A DNA stretch of 64,000 nt from Alphaproteobacteria bacterium (GTDB taxonomy: Bacteria > Pseudomonadota > Alphaproteobacteria > Puniceispirillales > Puniceispirillaceae). The stretch is taken from contig JADHLH010000003.1 in NCBI GenBank assembly GCA_016780765.1, positions 1 through 64,000 of the forward strand, read 5' to 3'. Below the pieces are notes generated by a model. That model searched no databases, was not told where the DNA came from, and saw nothing but the letters and a program-made list of their open reading frames with translations. Shown here one piece after another: positions 1 to 8,824 of this stretch. How positions within the stretch are numbered: position 1 is the first letter of the stretch; each line of letters begins with the position of its first letter. The position numbers and the translations under genes are program-made.

Positions 1-540
1 GGCTATCTTGCTCTGGGCATTACCGACTGGAACCAGAGCACGGATGCCGACTTCGAAGCCGCTTCTGATTTTCTGCGCAAGGTGCATGCCAATGTCCGCA
101 CCTATTGGGCCGATGGTGCTGAGCTCAGCCAGCTGATGGCATCAGGCGAGGTGCTGATTTCGTGGGCATGGAGTGAAACACCGGTCACCATGCAGGCAGA
201 CGGTCACCCGGTCGAGATGAACCTGAAGACAAAAGAAGGGTCATCTACCTGGGTGTGCGGGTATGTAAACCTTGTTGACGGGCCTGGTTCCGAAGACAAG
301 ATGTACGACTTCATCAATGCCTGGCTGGAGCCGCGTTCGGCAGAATATATCGTCACCGAATGGGGCTATGGCCATTCCAATCTGACAGCGATGCTGGCCC
401 TTGGTCAGGAAACACTCGACGGTGTCGGCTTTTCAAACTTTGAGACCTATACCGACGGCACCCTGCAGCAGACACCGCTGCATTTTGAACTTCGCGAGAA
501 GATGATCGCCGAGTTTGAGAAGATCAAAGCCGGTTTCTAG
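1..540 (+). CDS. potD: Polyamine ABC transporter substrate-binding protein, C-terminal part
   Basis: This is the last 179 codons of a periplasmic spermidine/putrescine-type binding protein. The frame is open from the first base, so the gene begins outside the window; the in-frame GTG at 82 is internal. The visible part carries the C-terminal half typical of PotD/PotF-like proteins, including ISWAWSETP, TWVCGYVNL and a long terminal helix ending FEKIKAGF. The protein would bind polyamine in the periplasm and deliver it to the PotB/PotC permease. It converges on the potA end of the Rieske-potB-potC-potA operon, which supports assignment to the same transporter. Ligand choice (putrescine, spermidine or another amine) cannot be read from this fragment. 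Confidence 0.85.
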   Translation, partial: GYLALGITDWNQSTDADFEAASDFLRKVHANVRTYWADGAELSQLMASGEVLISWAWSETPVTMQADGHPVEMNLKTKEGSSTWVCGYVNLVDGPGSEDKMYDFINAWLEPRSAEYIVTEWGYGHSNLTAMLALGQETLDGVGFSNFETYTDGTLQQTPLHFELREKMIAEFEKIKAGF

Positions 541-583
541 GCAGCCGTCCCCTGTGGACAGCGCCTGGTTCAGAACATTCAGA

Positions 584-613
584 CCGTCACCCTTGCCGGG
601 TGGCGGTTTTTTT
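584..613 (+). terminator. Rho-independent terminator after the binding-protein gene
   Basis: A 9-bp stem (584-592 with 598-606, one G-U pair) closes a 5-base loop and is followed by seven T at 607-613. It lies 44 bases after the potD stop codon and points away from potA, so it most likely ends the potD transcript. Confidence 0.85.
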
Positions 614-649
614 GTGTGGTTAATCGGTATCTGGCCAAAGATGGGGCCG

Positions 650-1753
650 TCAGTCTTCCAGCAGGACGATTGATTCCGGTCCCCAGCGGATACGTGTCAT
701 CGCGCCGATAGGAAGGATTGGCCGACCGGCCGTATTGCGCATGGATACCGATGCGCTGTGGCTGCCATCGCCAAACACAACATCGTAATAGGTCATGTCA
801 CCATAATAGGCGATGTCGGCAACCTTGGCCGGCACACTGTTCTTTTCAGCCTTTTCGCCATCATAAACGATGGTCAGCATCTCTGGCCGAATGCCGACCT
901 TCAGCTTGTCACCCTTGGCGAAGCGGTCATCTTGCGGGCAGGACAGCTTGCCAAGCGCAGCCACATCAATGCCCAATGTCCTGTCGCTTGCTGATGTGAC
1001 CTGTGCCGGCAGAAAATTCATCACCCCGATGAAAGAGGCAACGCGTTGGTCGGCAGGTTTCTTGTAAATGCCTTCTGGTGTATCCAGCTGAGAAATCCTG
1101 CCGTCAAACATGACAGCGATCCTGTCGGACATGGTCAGTGCTTCTTCCTGATCATGCGTCACCAGCACGAAGGTGATTCCCACGGTCCGCTGCAGATGAC
1201 GCAGCTCGCTTTGCATGGCCTCGCGCAGTTTTTTGTCGAGGGCAGAGAGCGGCTCATCCAGCAGCAGAACTTTTGGTTTCATGATCAGCGCACGCGCCAA
1301 TGCCACGCGCTGTCGCTGGCCACCAGACAGGGCATGTGGCTCACGCGTGCCATAGCCATCGAGATCGACAAGCGCCAGCGCCTCATCAACGCGCGCTGCC
1401 AGTTCGGCCTTTGCCAGCCGCTGTTTTTTCAGACCATATCCAACATTTTCAGCAACCGTCAGGTGCGGAAAAATGGCGTAGGACTGGAACACCATATTGG
1501 TTGGCCGCAGGTTTGGCGGCACCTCGCTCATATCCTCGCCGCCAATATGAATGTCACCGGCGCTGGGCATCTCGAAACCTGAAATCATCCGCAGCAGGGT
1601 TGTCTTGCCACACCCTGATGGCCCTAGCAGGGAGAAAAACTCACCTTCGCGAATATCCACTGACACCCCGTTGAGGGCGGTGACCTTGCCAAAGTGCTTT
1701 TCGACATTGCGGATCGAAATCAGCGTGTCGCGGCTGGTGGTATCAGACGGCAT
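650..1753 (-). CDS. potA: Polyamine ABC transporter ATP-binding protein
   Basis: This is a 367-residue ATPase of the spermidine/putrescine importer family that would sit on the cytoplasmic face and power PotB/PotC. Walker A (GPSGCGKTT) is at residues 44-52, the signature LSGGQRQR at 142-149 and Walker B with the DEP motif at 162-168. The region after about residue 280 has the length and composition of a TOBE domain. Its start codon overlaps the potC stop by one base, so it is the last gene of the Rieske-potB-potC-potA operon. Closely related ATPases serve iron, phosphonate or glycine betaine importers; the neighbouring catabolic genes favour polyamines. Confidence 0.9.
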   Translation of the reverse strand: MPSDTTSRDTLISIRNVEKHFGKVTALNGVSVDIREGEFFSLLGPSGCGKTTLLRMISGFEMPSAGDIHIGGEDMSEVPPNLRPTNMVFQSYAIFPHLTVAENVGYGLKKQRLAKAELAARVDEALALVDLDGYGTREPHALSGGQRQRVALARALIMKPKVLLLDEPLSALDKKLREAMQSELRHLQRTVGITFVLVTHDQEEALTMSDRIAVMFDGRISQLDTPEGIYKKPADQRVASFIGVMNFLPAQVTSASDRTLGIDVAALGKLSCPQDDRFAKGDKLKVGIRPEMLTIVYDGEKAEKNSVPAKVADIAYYGDMTYYDVVFGDGSHSASVSMRNTAGRPILPIGAMTRIRWGPESIVLLED

Positions 1754-2568
1754 CAGAATAGTCCCTTGTCAGTATCTGCCGCGCCGGACAACCGGTTGGC
1801 GCGACGCCGAAAATACTCGGCAGTCAGCAATAGCATCAAAGACAGGATCACCATCAGGAAACCAAGCGCCATGACGCTCGGCAAGCGCGCCGGAAACCGC
1901 AACTGCCCCCAAATATAGACAGGCAAAGTGACATCGGTGCCAGTCAGGAAGAAGGCGATGATGAATTCATCCAGTGAAATCGTGAAAGCAATCAGCAGAC
2001 TTGAAATGATGCCGGGTGTGACCAGCGGCAAGATCACCCGAAAGAATGTGCCAACCTGGCTCTCGCCCAGATCGAGCGAGGCCTCTTCAAGGCTGATATC
2101 CAGATTGCGAAATGCCGACGCCAGAATGGCAATGGAAAAGGGCGTGCAAATCAATACGTGACCGATGATCACTGTCCAGGATGACAGCGCCAGGCCAAGC
2201 TGTACCAGAACAACCAGCAGGGCAACGCCGACAATGATTTCCGGCAACACCAGCGGCACCATGATAAACCCCACGATGCCGCGCTTTGCCGGGAAGTCGT
2301 ATCGGGCCGAGGCGCGTGCTGCAAAAATGCCCAGAATGGTGCTGATCACTGCCGTGATGATCGCGATTGTCAGTGAATTATATAGCGCCTGATGAAGGGC
2401 CTCGGTCTCCCACAACAGATAAAACCAGTCGAAGGTAAAACCGGACAGCGGCAGCGCAATGATGGCGCTGTCATTGAAGGCAAAAATTGGCAGCAGCAAG
2501 ATCGGGGCATACAAGAAAATCAGATAGATGACGGCGTAGGTCAAAAGCGATGGTGATGCCGATTTCAT
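1753..2568 (-). CDS. potC: Polyamine ABC transporter permease, PotC type
   Basis: This 271-residue inner-membrane permease has about six hydrophobic segments. The cytoplasmic EAA loop lies at about residues 161-180 (EEASLDLGES followed by RVILP), where the ATPase docks. It is the second permease of the pair, follows potB with a gap of 16 bases and touches potA. The family imports spermidine/putrescine or related organic cations. No regulatory signal was seen between these genes, which suggests one transcript. Confidence 0.88.
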   Translation of the reverse strand: MKSASPSLLTYAVIYLIFLYAPILLLPIFAFNDSAIIALPLSGFTFDWFYLLWETEALHQALYNSLTIAIITAVISTILGIFAARASARYDFPAKRGIVGFIMVPLVLPEIIVGVALLVVLVQLGLALSSWTVIIGHVLICTPFSIAILASAFRNLDISLEEASLDLGESQVGTFFRVILPLVTPGIISSLLIAFTISLDEFIIAFFLTGTDVTLPVYIWGQLRFPARLPSVMALGFLMVILSLMLLLTAEYFRRRANRLSGAADTDKGLF

Positions 2569-2584
2569 GCTCCGCCTCCCAAAC

Positions 2585-3487
2585 CTAGCCGCGCGATTTC
2601 AGAAACCGCCGGTTCAACAGCACATAGGCGATCGAGATCGATGCGACGATGACCATTGCCGATACAGCCAGCGCCGAACCAAGAGGGGCGTTATTCGCCT
2701 TGCCGAACTGGATCTGGATCATGTTGGCGATCATCAGCCCGTTTGTGCCGCCCAGCAGGCGTGGTGTGACGTAATCACCGACAGTCGGGATAAAAACAAT
2801 CAGTGTGGCGGCCACAACACCCGACATGGATAGTGGCAGTGTCACACGGAAAAACCGGCGCACAGGACCGTCGCCAAGATCACGTGCGGCCTCCAGCAGG
2901 CTGGTGTCGATCCGCGAGAGCGCCACATATATCGGCAGGATAGCAAATGGTGCCCAGGCGTGTGCAAGCGTGATAACCACTGCATTCGCATTATACAGGA
3001 TGATGGTCAGCGGCTCTTCAATCAGCCCCAGCCCCAGCAGGCTGCTATTGACCACACCATTGTAACCAAGGATCACCTTCCACAAGAAAATCCGGATCAG
3101 ATAGCTGGTCCAGAACGGGATGGTGATCAACAGCAGCCACATTGATTTGCGCGGGCCGCCATAGAACGCCACGAAATAGGCGACCGGATAGGCGAGGATC
3201 ACCGTGACCACCGTCACAATGCCGGAAATGATGATCGAACGGATCATCAGCAGCCGGTAGAGCGGGTCGGTGATGGCCTCACGGTAGTTTGCAAAGGTCA
3301 GCGTGGTATCCAGATCGAGATAGTTCTGTGTCCACATGCTGAGCAGGAACACCAGCAACAGCGGTGCCGCCAGCATCAATACAGCATAGCCAAGTGCCGG
3401 ACTGATCAGCGCAAGGCCGCGCCATTCATTTGGCGACAGAAAACGCAATGCAGGCCGTTTGCGCTGTTTTGAAGCCGCTTCAGCCAT
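2585..3487 (-). CDS. potB: Polyamine ABC transporter permease, PotB type
   Basis: This is a permease of about 300 residues with roughly six membrane segments and an EAA loop (EAARDLGDG followed by FRVTLP). A longer reading to 3544 exists. I chose the start at 3487 because its ATG overlaps the stop codon of the upstream Rieske gene by eight bases (ATGGCTGA), a typical translational-coupling layout, and the extra N-terminus of the longer form is arginine-rich and unlike the family. It pairs with PotC to form the membrane channel. Confidence 0.87.
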   Translation of the reverse strand: MAEAASKQRKRPALRFLSPNEWRGLALISPALGYAVLMLAAPLLLVFLLSMWTQNYLDLDTTLTFANYREAITDPLYRLLMIRSIIISGIVTVVTVILAYPVAYFVAFYGGPRKSMWLLLITIPFWTSYLIRIFLWKVILGYNGVVNSSLLGLGLIEEPLTIILYNANAVVITLAHAWAPFAILPIYVALSRIDTSLLEAARDLGDGPVRRFFRVTLPLSMSGVVAATLIVFIPTVGDYVTPRLLGGTNGLMIANMIQIQFGKANNAPLGSALAVSAMVIVASISIAYVLLNRRFLKSRG

Positions 3488-4703
3488 GCGTCTGTTTCGT
3501 CTCTTGTGCCGTGCTCTCGGCCAGCATGCTGTTGCGCTTGGCAAGGGTGCCGGCTGGCGGAGCCGCGGGATCGTTGAACACTGGCATCAGGCTGCGCAAC
3601 TGGTCGTGATGGCTGCGCACACCATATTCGAGGTCGGACAGGATGATGCCGTCAAAGCCGCTGGATTCAGGCGCCTCATCCGTCCATTTGGTCAGTTGCA
3701 AATCTTCATCAGCGGTCAACCCATCAATCCGGCCAGACAAATAGCGGGCGGCGCGCATCTCGCGATTTTCATCGGCGAAGCGGTACACAGCACCGCGCTG
3801 GCGTGTACTTTTTACGCCTGTCGGAATCTCCTGATAGAAAATCGCCGAGTCGGGATACAGCGCGATCACGCTGTTCGGAAAAATGCCGATATAGATCCAG
3901 CTGTCATTCTGCGGGGCAGGAAGATGCGTCAGGCGCGAAACCAGCTTGCGATATTCGCGCACGCTCCAGAACTGGCGTGGTTTGTCATTCAGCTTGCCGA
4001 TGCTCAGCGAAGCGCCATCGACATAGGGCTCGTCAACATAGTCTTTGCCATACAGGTCCTGCAGGCTGGGATGCGCTTTCGGGACGTGATAGCCCTCATT
4101 GTCCACATCGCGCATCGACTTCCAGTTTACATCCGCCTCGGCAAACACAAATTCACCGTCAACGCGAATCATGTCTGCCAGACCGTGCGGTGTGACCAGA
4201 TTATCGAAGCGCGCCAACAGCCTGGACATTGGTGGTTGTGGGCCGGGCTGGAAACGGATGAAGACGAACCCGTGCCAGATATCCATCTCGATGGGTTTCA
4301 ATCCCCATTCGACAGGGTCCAGTGGCGGGAAAGAGCGCGGTTGCAGCGCGCTTTTCAGCGTGCCGTCCAGATTGTAGGTCCATCCATGGAATGGGCAGGT
4401 CAGCGCTTGCCTGCACTGGCCGGCGCTGCCTTCGACGACACGGCTGCCGCGATGTCGGCACAGATTGTGAAAGGCACGAATCACCCGGTCCTTGCCGCGC
4501 AGGATCAGCGCGCGTTCAGTGCCGATGTCAAATCCGATATAGTGTCCGGCCTCGGGCAGATCGCTGATATGGCACGCCAGCATCCAGTGACGACGAAACA
4601 GCACATCTTGCTCGAGTGCAAACAGCTCTTCACTTGCATAGGTCCAGCCCGGAAGGCCCGACCGATCCCAGTTTTCTGGAGGCTGGAAGTTTGACGCGAA
4701 CAT
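3480..4703 (-). CDS. Rieske non-heme iron oxygenase, first gene of the pot operon
   Basis: This is the alpha subunit of a ring-hydroxylating/N-demethylating oxygenase, about 407 residues. Counted from the chosen start, the Rieske [2Fe-2S] ligands are C82, H84, C103 and H106. The mononuclear iron site follows the D-x-x-x-x-H-x4-H pattern with D201, H206 and H211 (DNEGYHVPKAH). The start at 4703 has GCGGAG seven bases upstream; two upstream in-frame ATGs (4748, 4778) have no such site. It is cotranscribed with potB-potC-potA, so its substrate is probably the imported amine, for example an N-methylated one. Enzymes of this group attack choline, betaines, carnitine or aromatic acids. No reductase partner gene is in the window. 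The substrate assignment is inference. Confidence 0.85.
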   Translation of the reverse strand: MFASNFQPPENWDRSGLPGWTYASEELFALEQDVLFRRHWMLACHISDLPEAGHYIGFDIGTERALILRGKDRVIRAFHNLCRHRGSRVVEGSAGQCRQALTCPFHGWTYNLDGTLKSALQPRSFPPLDPVEWGLKPIEMDIWHGFVFIRFQPGPQPPMSRLLARFDNLVTPHGLADMIRVDGEFVFAEADVNWKSMRDVDNEGYHVPKAHPSLQDLYGKDYVDEPYVDGASLSIGKLNDKPRQFWSVREYRKLVSRLTHLPAPQNDSWIYIGIFPNSVIALYPDSAIFYQEIPTGVKSTRQRGAVYRFADENREMRAARYLSGRIDGLTADEDLQLTKWTDEAPESSGFDGIILSDLEYGVRSHHDQLRSLMPVFNDPAAPPAGTLAKRNSMLAESTAQETKQTHG

Positions 4704-4887
4704 AAAAGGCTCCGCAAATAAGGGTGCCTTCGCACCAATAATCGACATGATTGCACATTTTTTGCTGCCACAGTTCAAGCAAAATCATGATTTGGGGCGG
4801 CATGCCTCAGGGCAGCTGGCCGGACAGTGGACATTTCCGGCATCAGGTGGTTTCGTCTGAAGAAATACAGGATGATCGGAGATACCC

Positions 4888-5859
4888 ATGGCAGAGAATC
4901 GCGGCGATCAGGCTTTTTTGAATTCCGATGCAACAGGCACATGGCTCGAGATGACCTATGGCGGGGCGCTGAGCTTTGCCCGCCGGCGTTACAGCCGCGA
5001 TCTGGACGGTGTTGATATTGTCGTCAGCGGCATCCCCTATGACAATGCCGTGACCTATAGATCTGGTTGCCGTCTGGGGCCGCGAGCCATTCGCGCGGGA
5101 TCGGTGCAGCTGGCTGAACTGGAACATTTTCCGTTCGGCTTTGATCCGTTCAACACACTGTCAGTGGTCGATTATGGTGATGCCTTTATTGACCCGCATC
5201 ACCCGACCTCGGTGTTCGACAGCATCGAGGCGCATGCCGATCACATTCTGGACAGCGGTGCCATGATTCTCAGCCTTGGCGGCGATCATTCTGTGGCCTA
5301 TCCGCTGTTGAAGGCGCACGCGAAAAAACACGGGCCGGTGGCGCTGGTGCAGTTCGATGCGCATTGCGACACCTGGCCTGACGACGGAACGCGCTTTGAC
5401 CACGGCACGATGTTTGCGCGCGCTGCCGCCGAGGGGATTATCGATGTCAAACGCTCCACACAGGTCGGACTTCGTACCTATAACAGCAGTGATCACGGCT
5501 TTGAAATTCTGACCAGCCCCTGGGTGCATCGAAATGGCATAGATGCCGCCATCGACATTGTGCGGGAGAGGGCCGGTGATGCGCCGGTCTATCTGTCTTT
5601 TGATATTGACGGGCTGGACCCGGCTTTTGCCCCCGGCACCGGCACCCCCGTTATCGGCGGGCTGGCCAGCTGGCAGGGCCTTGAATTTATTCGCGGTCTT
5701 GAACCGCTGCACCTGATCGGGATGGACCTTGTGGAAGTTGCGCCAGCCTATGACCATGCCGAAATTACCGCCATTGCAGCTGCCAGCATTGCCTATGACT
5801 GGATGGCAGTGGTGGCGAAACAGCGCGGGGCCGTGCCGCGCCCGGTGGGCCGCATCTAG
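4888..5859 (+). CDS. speB: Agmatinase/ureohydrolase family protein
   Basis: This 323-residue ureohydrolase would cleave agmatine or another guanidino compound to an amine and urea. The dinuclear manganese site is visible: H134 in GGDHS, D157/H159/D161 in FDAHCD, and D239/D241 in SFDIDGLDP. Length and motifs fit agmatinase, but guanidinobutyrase, guanidinopropionase and formiminoglutamase share them. It is divergent from the Rieske-pot operon and sits among polyamine genes, which favours production of putrescine from agmatine. The spelling DAHCD, with cysteine where many agmatinases have threonine or serine, is a small departure. Confidence 0.85.
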   Translation: MAENRGDQAFLNSDATGTWLEMTYGGALSFARRRYSRDLDGVDIVVSGIPYDNAVTYRSGCRLGPRAIRAGSVQLAELEHFPFGFDPFNTLSVVDYGDAFIDPHHPTSVFDSIEAHADHILDSGAMILSLGGDHSVAYPLLKAHAKKHGPVALVQFDAHCDTWPDDGTRFDHGTMFARAAAEGIIDVKRSTQVGLRTYNSSDHGFEILTSPWVHRNGIDAAIDIVRERAGDAPVYLSFDIDGLDPAFAPGTGTPVIGGLASWQGLEFIRGLEPLHLIGMDLVEVAPAYDHAEITAIAAASIAYDWMAVVAKQRGAVPRPVGRI

Positions 5860-5871
5860 CCGGACCGTCAT

Positions 5872-7161
5872 TTACAGCCGCAGCCTGTCACGCATCTTGA
5901 ACCAGGCCATGCCAAGCGCCAGCGCTGGTGTACGCAGCGGCCCGCCCGGAAAGATGCGGTGTGTAAGGCTGCTCATCACATCAAACTGTGTTGCATCACC
6001 GATGACCGCTTCGGCCAGCATGCGGCCTGCCTGTCCGGTCAATGCAACGCCGTGACCGGAAAACCCCTGCACGAAATAGATATCATCATCAGTACGGCCA
6101 AAATGTGGAATCCGGTTCATCGTGATGCCGATCTTGCCCGACCAGACCTGCTCTATCCCGGCATCCTGCAGAATGGGAAACACGTTTGTCATGCGGCGGC
6201 GCAGATCGGGCGTGATATTGCGGAAATTGAGCTTTGAATAGCTGGACCGCCCGCCAAATATCATTCGGCGGCGGGCATCGATCCGATAGTAATTCAGCGC
6301 CGTGTTGCAATCCGCGACAGCGGCACCCGTTGGCAATATCTGGCGTACCATGTTTTCTGAAAGAGGCTTTGTTGCCAGCACCGACGAGACGACTTCCGCC
6401 AGGCGGCGGGTCATTTGCGGCAGGCCGACATCGGCGAGATAGGCATTGCCGCACAGCATGATGATGCGCGCATTTACCGCCCGTCCGCCCGCAATCTTCA
6501 GCTGTTTCAGGCCCTGCCCTGTGCCGGTGCGGTCAATCGCCTGCACGGGGCTGTCCTCGAAAATCTGCGCACCGGCGCGCGTTGCCGCTGCTGCCAGACC
6601 ATGCAGATATTTCAACGGTTGCATATGCCCGCATCCGGTATCATGAAGCGCACCGACATAGGCGTTTGACCCGATATGATCATCCAGCGCGGTCTTGCCA
6701 TCAAGGCGGCTGAAATGCTGGTAGCCGCGCGCCTCCCATTCGGACTGCATCTCGTCGAGTTCGTCCATATGGCGCTTGTGCAGTGCGGCATGCAGATAGC
6801 CGAAGGTCAGATCACAATCGATGTCATATTTGCGGACACGTTCTGTTACCAGATCGACCGCCCCCATGCCGGCATCCCACGCGATATCGGCATCGGCGGG
6901 TGCCAGCTGTTTCTGTATCTTGATGAAATCGCTGGACCAGCCCTGACAGACATGTCCGCCATTGCGCCCCGAACCACCGGTTCCGATGGGTCCGGCCTCC
7001 AGCACAGCTACCGAAAATCCAGCCTCTGCAAGGGTCAGCGCTGCAGAAATGCCGGTCAGCCCGCCACCGACAATGGCAACGTCACATGTGTAGCTGTCAG
7101 CCAATGTGGTATAGCGCGGACGGGCTGCAAATTCGGTTTCATAAATGCTTTGCTGCATCAT
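5872..7161 (-). CDS. FAD-dependent amine oxidoreductase, PuuB/OrdL-like
   Basis: This is a 429-residue flavoprotein of the D-amino-acid oxidase superfamily. The N-terminal dinucleotide fold has GGGLTG at residues 32-37, and the family motif GSGRNGGHVCQGW follows at about 63-75. In polyamine clusters, members oxidise gamma-glutamylputrescine to the aldehyde and release ammonia and hydrogen peroxide. It converges on the agmatinase gene with a 12-base gap and is divergent from the aminotransferase. The neighbouring gamma-glutamylpolyamine synthetase supports a PuuB-like role. Oxidation of another secondary amine, such as sarcosine or a methylated amine, is possible. Confidence 0.8.
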   Translation of the reverse strand: MMQQSIYETEFAARPRYTTLADSYTCDVAIVGGGLTGISAALTLAEAGFSVAVLEAGPIGTGGSGRNGGHVCQGWSSDFIKIQKQLAPADADIAWDAGMGAVDLVTERVRKYDIDCDLTFGYLHAALHKRHMDELDEMQSEWEARGYQHFSRLDGKTALDDHIGSNAYVGALHDTGCGHMQPLKYLHGLAAAATRAGAQIFEDSPVQAIDRTGTGQGLKQLKIAGGRAVNARIIMLCGNAYLADVGLPQMTRRLAEVVSSVLATKPLSENMVRQILPTGAAVADCNTALNYYRIDARRRMIFGGRSSYSKLNFRNITPDLRRRMTNVFPILQDAGIEQVWSGKIGITMNRIPHFGRTDDDIYFVQGFSGHGVALTGQAGRMLAEAVIGDATQFDVMSSLTHRIFPGGPLRTPALALGMAWFKMRDRLRL

Positions 7162-7278
7162 CTTATCGGTTCCTGACAGGCAGCTATTGCATTGCCGTCA
7201 GCCGGCTGGCAGGACGGTAACACAGGTTTGCGTGATTTGGTTCCACAGGCTAGGCTCGTGGTCCTGATGAAATCAAGA

Positions 7279-7298
7279 TGATGTTGCCAGCAACATCA
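7279..7298. promoter_or_regulatory. Perfect 20-bp palindrome between divergent polyamine genes
   Basis: Nine-base arms TGATGTTGC and GCAACATCA flank a CA centre in the 248-bp region between the FAD oxidase and aminotransferase genes. Its size and place suit a repressor operator controlling both directions. No regulator gene lies in this cluster, so the protein that would bind it is unknown. Confidence 0.5.
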
Positions 7299-7409
7299 AG
7301 AAACAGTGCCGACAAGTGAACATCATACCAAGACCTGAAAAACACTGGTAAAGCCTGGAATTATGCCAAAAACGCGGCGCAAGATCCGGCACAGGACATA
7401 GCATTAGAG

Positions 7410-8777
7410 ATGAAAATGGAATCCCTTTCGACCAATGAATGGCAGGCGATTGATTCAGCCCACCATATGGCACCGTTTACAGATTATGCCGACCTGCGCA
7501 AAAAGGGGGCACGGATCATCACCCGCGCCGAAGGTCATTTTGTCTATGATTCTGATGGCAACCGCATTCTGGACGGGATGGCAGGCCTGTGGTGCGTAAA
7601 TGTCGGTTACGGGCGGCGTGAACTGGTTGAGGCTGCCAGCAGCCAGATGGCTGAGCTGCCCTATTACAACAATTTCTTCAAAACCAGCAATCCACCGGTA
7701 GCAGCCCTGTCAAAACGGCTTGCCGAGTTGACGCCCGGCGGGCTGAACAACGCGTTTTTTGCCAATTCCGGGTCTGAGGCCAATGATACCATCATCCGCA
7801 TGGTGCGTCATTTCTGGGCGCTCGAAGGCAAGCCGGAAAAGCGCGTCATCATCGGGCGTGAATATGGCTATCACGGCAGCACCATCATGTCTGCCAGCAT
7901 GGGCGGTATGTCGGGCATGCATGACCAGGCTGCCAACGAGCCTGATTTCGAACATATCCGTCCGCCTTACGGGTTTCTGTATCAGGGCAATCAGGATGAG
8001 GCTGTTTTTGCGGCCAATGCCGCGTCCTGGCTGGAAGATCGTATCATCGAGGTTGGTGCTGACCGGGTGGCCGCCTTTGTAGCCGAACCGGTGCAGGGCG
8101 CCGGCGGGGTCATTGTGCCGCCAGACGGTTACTTCGCGCATATCGAGGCGATCTGCCGAAAGCATGACATCCTGTTCATCGTTGATGAGGTGATCACCGG
8201 GTTCGGGCGCACCGGCCACTGGTTTGCCAGCGAGAAGATGGGACTGTCACCCGATATGATGACAATGGCAAAAGGGCTGACATCCGGCTATATGCCGATG
8301 TCGGCAGTGATGGTCGGTGACCGTGTTGCCGCCCGTCTGATTGCCGATGGGGGCGAGTTCTATCACGGCTTTACCTATTCCGGGCATCCGGTTGCCGCGG
8401 CGGTGGCGCTGGCCAATCTTGATCTGATTGAGCGCGAAAACATGATCGAGACCGTACGTGATGATACAGGTCCCTATTTTGCCAGCGCGCTGGCCAGCCT
8501 TGCCGATCATCGGCTGGTTGGCGAGGTGCGCACCTTCGGGCTTCTGGCCGCGATTGAACTTGTCAAAAGCAAGGATGGCCCGGTGATGTTTGAAGATACC
8601 GGCACGGTGGGGGGCATGTGCCGCGATCACGCTATCCAGCGCGGCCTGATGATGCGCGCTGTCCGTGATGCAATGATCCTGTCACCGGCGCTGAGCTATA
8701 CGCGTGCCGATATTGACGAGACGGTTGCCATTGCGCGCAAGGCGCTGGACGCCACAGCCACCGATCTGGGGCTTTAG
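7410..8777 (+). CDS. spuC: Class III aminotransferase, putrescine-pyruvate type (SpuC-like)
   Basis: This 455-residue PLP-dependent aminotransferase is of the omega-amino-acid/polyamine group. The PLP lysine is K288 in MAKGLTSGYMP, the phosphate-binding NSGSEAND is at 119-126, and DEVITGFGR is at 259-267. It would move the terminal amino group of putrescine or cadaverine to pyruvate, giving an aminoaldehyde. It is followed 47 bases later by the gamma-glutamylpolyamine synthetase, matching the spuC-spuI pairing known in pseudomonads. Beta-alanine:pyruvate and taurine transaminases look similar, so the substrate is set by context. Confidence 0.85.
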   Translation: MKMESLSTNEWQAIDSAHHMAPFTDYADLRKKGARIITRAEGHFVYDSDGNRILDGMAGLWCVNVGYGRRELVEAASSQMAELPYYNNFFKTSNPPVAALSKRLAELTPGGLNNAFFANSGSEANDTIIRMVRHFWALEGKPEKRVIIGREYGYHGSTIMSASMGGMSGMHDQAANEPDFEHIRPPYGFLYQGNQDEAVFAANAASWLEDRIIEVGADRVAAFVAEPVQGAGGVIVPPDGYFAHIEAICRKHDILFIVDEVITGFGRTGHWFASEKMGLSPDMMTMAKGLTSGYMPMSAVMVGDRVAARLIADGGEFYHGFTYSGHPVAAAVALANLDLIERENMIETVRDDTGPYFASALASLADHRLVGEVRTFGLLAAIELVKSKDGPVMFEDTGTVGGMCRDHAIQRGLMMRAVRDAMILSPALSYTRADIDETVAIARKALDATATDLGL

Positions 8778-8824
8778 GAAGATACACCGCCGCCCGTTCG
8801 GGCAGTGATGTACAGGGGATACAG

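Noticed and set aside
3459-4694. A 411-codon plus-strand open frame opposite the Rieske gene
   Set aside because: No domain likeness or ribosome site; the minus strand has the full Rieske and iron-site motifs.
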